A stretch of DNA of 64,000 nucleotides, from contig NZ_JAGINM010000027.1 in NCBI RefSeq assembly GCF_017876095.1, positions 20,715 to 84,714 on the forward strand, in the 5' to 3' direction. A model generated the notes under the pieces. The model was given only the letters and a program-made list of their open reading frames with translations, was not told the DNA's origin and did no database searches. The stretch comes from Azospirillum agricola (GTDB lineage Bacteria; Pseudomonadota; Alphaproteobacteria; Azospirillales; Azospirillaceae). Shown here piece by piece: positions 62,101-64,000 of the stretch. The stretch's first letter is position 1, and every line of letters begins with the position of its first letter. Position numbers and translations under genes: made by a program.

Positions 62101-64000
62101 CGGCCCTCGTCGCGGCACAGGCGCAGGCCGTGTTCTTCGACGTGCTCCGGAAGACGTCGGACTACAAGAAGGCCAAGCAGGCGGAAGACGACGCCTACAC
62201 CAAGGGCATGGTCGAGTGGTCGGCGCAGGTCGACGCGTCGGTCAAGACATCCGTCCTGGCCGTGGACGCCGCCCGGCGGCTGGCCGAGGCGCAGGCGCAG
62301 GGCGGGGTCATCGCCACCGCGCAGGCCCAGGCGCAGAACGTCCACGCCGAGCAGGTCGCGCGCGGTGTCGATCCGGTCCGCGCCCTGGCGCTCGCCAACG
62401 CCGACTATCAGAAGTCGCTGGCGAGCCTCGCCGGGCAGCAAGCCGCCTGGAACCGCGACATCGGGGAGCAGATCGAGGGCGCGCAGCGGCTGGCGCGGGC
62501 GGAGGCCGTCTCCGGTGCCGCCGTGGCCGAGGCGAACATCCAGAACAAGGTCCGCGCGCAGGTCCTGAAGGAAGGCGTCTCGGCCGAGAGCGCGCGGGCG
62601 CAGGCGATCGAGGCCGGCACCCGCGCGCTGGAGGCGCAGAACGCCGTTGCCCGCGTCAACGCCTCCATCCGCCAGGGCAACCAGGATCTGGATCTGGCGC
62701 GGGCCGAGTTCGAGCTGCTCGGCCGGTCGAACGCCGAGCGTGAGCGCACCATCGCCATCCTGAAGGCGACGCTGGAGGTCCAGAACTCCGGCGATTGGGC
62801 GCAGGTGCCGCAGGAGACCCGCGACGCCTGGGTGGCGCAGGCCGGGGCGGTGGCCGAGTATCAGGCCCGCATCGCCGACGCCACCGAGACCAGCCGCGAC
62901 TTCGCCAACGTCATCACCCAGGGCTTCGAGGACGCCCTTGTGTCCGGCGGCAAGCTGGGCGACCTGCTGAAGGGGCTGGAAGCCGACATCAAGCGCATCG
63001 TCGTGCGCGGTGTCATCACCAAGCCGCTGGAAACCTACCTGACCGGCAACCTGACCAAGCTGCTCGCCGGCACCCCGCCGGGCGACAGCCAGGTCAAGCC
63101 GGTCACGGCGTCGGACCCCGGCGGCTACAAGGCCCTGTTCGACAAGCTGTCGGGCGGTGCCGGTGCGCTGGGCAGCCAGTCGAACCCCATGTGGATCCGC
63201 ATGTCGGCCGGCGCTCCGGCGCTGGACGTCAGCCAGTTCAGCGGCGGCGCGGCCCTCCCGGTGGCCGTCCAGGATGGCGGCGCCATCGTCGACGCCATCC
63301 GCTCGGAGGCGCGGGCGCAGGGTGTGCCGGAGGAAGTCGCGCTCGCCATCGGCCGGATCGAGAGCGGGCTCCAACAGTACCGTGCCGACGGCTCTGTTCT
63401 GCGCTCGTCCGCCGGCGCCATGGGCGTCATGCAACTCATGCCCGGCACGGCGCAGTGGCTGGGCGTGGATGCCTCCGACACGCGCGACAACATCCGGGGC
63501 GGCGTCAAGTTCCTGGCGCAGCTCGGTCGGCAGTTCGGCGGGGACTGGTCGCAGGTTGCGGGCGCCTACAACGCCGGCCCCGGTCGGATGACGCAATACC
63601 TCCAGCAGGGCCGCGCTCTGCCGGCCGAAGCCGTCACCTACATCGAGAAATTCGGCTCGTCGGTCCAGACGGCCAACGCCGCCGTGGTGGGGCTGGCCGC
63701 CCCGGTCCAATCCATGGCGATGGCGCAGACGGCGCAGGTCCGGGCGCAGCAGGCGGGCGCCACCGCGACGCAGGCGCTGTCCGAGGGGCAGCAGGATGCG
63801 GTGTCGGCGGCGCTCGCGGCGGTCCGTGGGATGGATGCGGTCCGGGGCACCGCCGAGGACGTGGACGCCCGTTGGAGCGCCGTGTCGGATTCGTCGACGA
63901 CGGCGGTCCAGAAGATGGCGGACGCCCAGCGCCGCGCGGCCGATACCATGGCCGGCGGCGCGGCGGTGTTCGCCAGCGGCGCGCAGCAGGCCGGCGCCTA
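59145..64000 (+). CDS. tail tape measure protein with C-terminal lytic transglycosylase (partial, runs off right edge)
   Basis: ATG 59145; 1618 codons are open to the end of the window. The N-terminus is helical. Residues about 203-383 hold four copies of a 46-residue repeat with the core VNELLGVRYL.PLAAEVEADYAAFW. Around 545 the TMP_2 motif appears (MGQPPMMIFTQQSGQIVQAL), followed by a hydrophobic segment (VVAAGAVAVAAGLATAIYGA). From about 1380 there is an SLT lysozyme-like domain (AIGRIESGLQQYRADGSVLR, with catalytic Glu 1406; AMGVMQLMPGTAQWLG; AYNAGPG). It sets tail length and degrades peptidoglycan at injection. Confidence 0.95.
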   Translation, partial: MAAESRLLDLTVSAEGVAAGVNQAKSFLASLVGDLGKASSAAIETNVKIRDAGAGVGRAFAGIAKELLPAADGLSRIARQVDAVTQAQERGAAGHRQAADMIGRLKDGLNVAQTGYVDLARAATQTEKAISSAYRSGKIGADEFKTSILATREAVYEQAAAVQRLADKERAQAQARIAQEREIKALAAERIAAEARAAAGQASVNRTLGVRHGPDLVGAARDDYAADVARLLAEQDQALSVASSKSQKLVNELLGVRYLAPLAAEVEADYAAFWGAIADKQDQAIVAAAGRSQKAVNELLGVRHFAPLAAEAEAEYAAFWSEVVGKQEQASVAAAGQSQKLVNELLGVRYLGSLGKQVERDYEATWERLLQEQEEATERAAQKAAEANAKLATSYKQVMASIDPAIAQQQKYDSALADLRAGAAAAGRSAEELAADEMRLAASMSPAALAAKKEADALEALKARADPASAALRRLAQDQAALDAAHAAGKLDPDEYTTYTAAIQRHRNIVEQSTASQKAMTNAVGLNKAQMQALAPQINDVVSGLIMGQPPMMIFTQQSGQIVQALQAGGAELPKFSLGMGVVAAGAVAVAAGLATAIYGAYRFTSDLREFERAVRLTGSATSITSHGLSEMAVQIAATQHISRAATREVATAYAATGKVGADVLGGLTAATKNWASATGQEVGDATKELAGLFVDPAKGADTLIDRYGLLDDSQRKLIRNYQAQGNLEQAQVVMLRAIEDRAEGAADRINKVAAAWERVKKWTSDKVDQVGERAVETISPSRDTEIRDLEASLAGSMWSGKRARKQARLDELRGEERDDAIKKWELGVRTEYNRLSAAAGDFARSVDPAIAASTNFANAEGLINRALDVGAVKKEEAARLLGLYRKQLLDSIDPAKAFADEMERQARVMEAAAGRARDFEIQRQQILQKPGRLSSDSLTPDETAKINAGLDRKYAAEAADRHRTAQEAIQDAKALGAATASLSQPALVAAQAQAVFFDVLRKTSDYKKAKQAEDDAYTKGMVEWSAQVDASVKTSVLAVDAARRLAEAQAQGGVIATAQAQAQNVHAEQVARGVDPVRALALANADYQKSLASLAGQQAAWNRDIGEQIEGAQRLARAEAVSGAAVAEANIQNKVRAQVLKEGVSAESARAQAIEAGTRALEAQNAVARVNASIRQGNQDLDLARAEFELLGRSNAERERTIAILKATLEVQNSGDWAQVPQETRDAWVAQAGAVAEYQARIADATETSRDFANVITQGFEDALVSGGKLGDLLKGLEADIKRIVVRGVITKPLETYLTGNLTKLLAGTPPGDSQVKPVTASDPGGYKALFDKLSGGAGALGSQSNPMWIRMSAGAPALDVSQFSGGAALPVAVQDGGAIVDAIRSEARAQGVPEEVALAIGRIESGLQQYRADGSVLRSSAGAMGVMQLMPGTAQWLGVDASDTRDNIRGGVKFLAQLGRQFGGDWSQVAGAYNAGPGRMTQYLQQGRALPAEAVTYIEKFGSSVQTANAAVVGLAAPVQSMAMAQTAQVRAQQAGATATQALSEGQQDAVSAALAAVRGMDAVRGTAEDVDARWSAVSDSSTTAVQKMADAQRRAADTMAGGAAVFASGAQQAGA

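Noticed and set aside
60588..63710. A 1040-codon leftward open frame antisense to the tape measure
   Set aside because: Mirror frame of a high-GC gene with low-complexity composition; the rightward frame has the TMP and SLT domains.
1..64000. CRISPR arrays, insertion sequences, integrase, rRNA
   Set aside because: No regular spaced repeats, transposase or tyrosine/serine recombinase motifs, or rRNA-like sequence were seen when reading the window.

Overview
The window is a continuous stretch of a temperate, tailed-phage (siphovirus-type) genome or prophage. It comes from a GC-rich alphaproteobacterial host. An Azospirillum or Rhodospirillales-like host is inferred from GC content, codon use, a GapR/DUF2312 homologue and the style of the small phage proteins; the sequence does not prove it. 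The phage continues past both edges: a C5 DNA methyltransferase runs off the left end and the tail tape-measure gene runs off the right end. No integrase, endolysin or attachment site was recognised, and no chromosomal housekeeping locus is visible.

Layout. (1) 1-5.65 kb: a leftward operon of small phage genes, an HNH-like nuclease, a C5 methyltransferase and a tRNA-Ala/tRNA-Pro pair. (2) 5.65-12.5 kb: an immunity region. A CI-like repressor (leftward) and a Cro-like gene (rightward) diverge around operators of the form CGCGAT-AT-ATCGCG. The same operator recurs 6.5 kb to the left in the promoter of the leftward operon, which reproduces the lambda OL/OR layout. Between the two operator clusters lie accessory genes: a WYL-like protein, a DnaQ-exonuclease-BRCT fusion, an unknown protein, an RHH protein, a DMT-family transporter, a LuxR-type regulator and a DUF1399-like protein. 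(3) 13.1-27.9 kb: a tightly coupled rightward early/replication operon, mostly with ATGA start/stop overlaps. It encodes a CII/CP76-like regulator, a VRR-NUC nuclease, a beta sliding clamp, GapR, an HNH nuclease, three adenine/cytosine-N methyltransferases, a PD-(D/E)XK-like nuclease, a SNF2 helicase, a PAPS-reductase-like protein, a replication-initiation-like protein and an HD hydrolase. (4) 28-37 kb: a mixed accessory region with leftward genes, decayed genes, BrnTA and HigBA toxin-antitoxin pairs, an ATP-dependent DNA ligase operon, and a small HTH regulator with four operator copies. (5) 37.1-46 kb: terminase small subunit, DUF5131 protein, a periplasmic TAXI-type solute-binding protein, a ParB-like protein, several small proteins and terminase large subunit. 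(6) 46-64 kb: head and tail morphogenesis, namely gpW-like joiner, lambda-type portal, prohead-protease/major-capsid fusion, DUF2190 protein, nucleotide-metabolism genes, neck and tail-tube proteins, an Acb2/Tad1-like small protein, tail chaperone candidates, and a tape measure with a lytic transglycosylase domain.

How it works together. CI-like protein bound at OL and OR should silence the leftward and rightward early operons and leave accessory genes available to a lysogen. After derepression, Cro- and CII-like regulators feed the replication/modification operon (clamp, helicase, nucleases, methyltransferases). The packaging and virion genes follow in the classical terminase-portal-capsid-neck-tail order. 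A second small repressor with its own operator set (GCGAA-N5-TTCGC) appears to control a divergent DNA-ligase operon and its rightward neighbour.

The most novel-looking parts are the DnaQ-BRCT three-gene cassette inside the immunity region, the LuxR/DUF1399-like pair, the TAXI binding protein in a phage, the SNF2/PAPS-reductase/ParB set, and the Acb2-like protein inside the tail operon.
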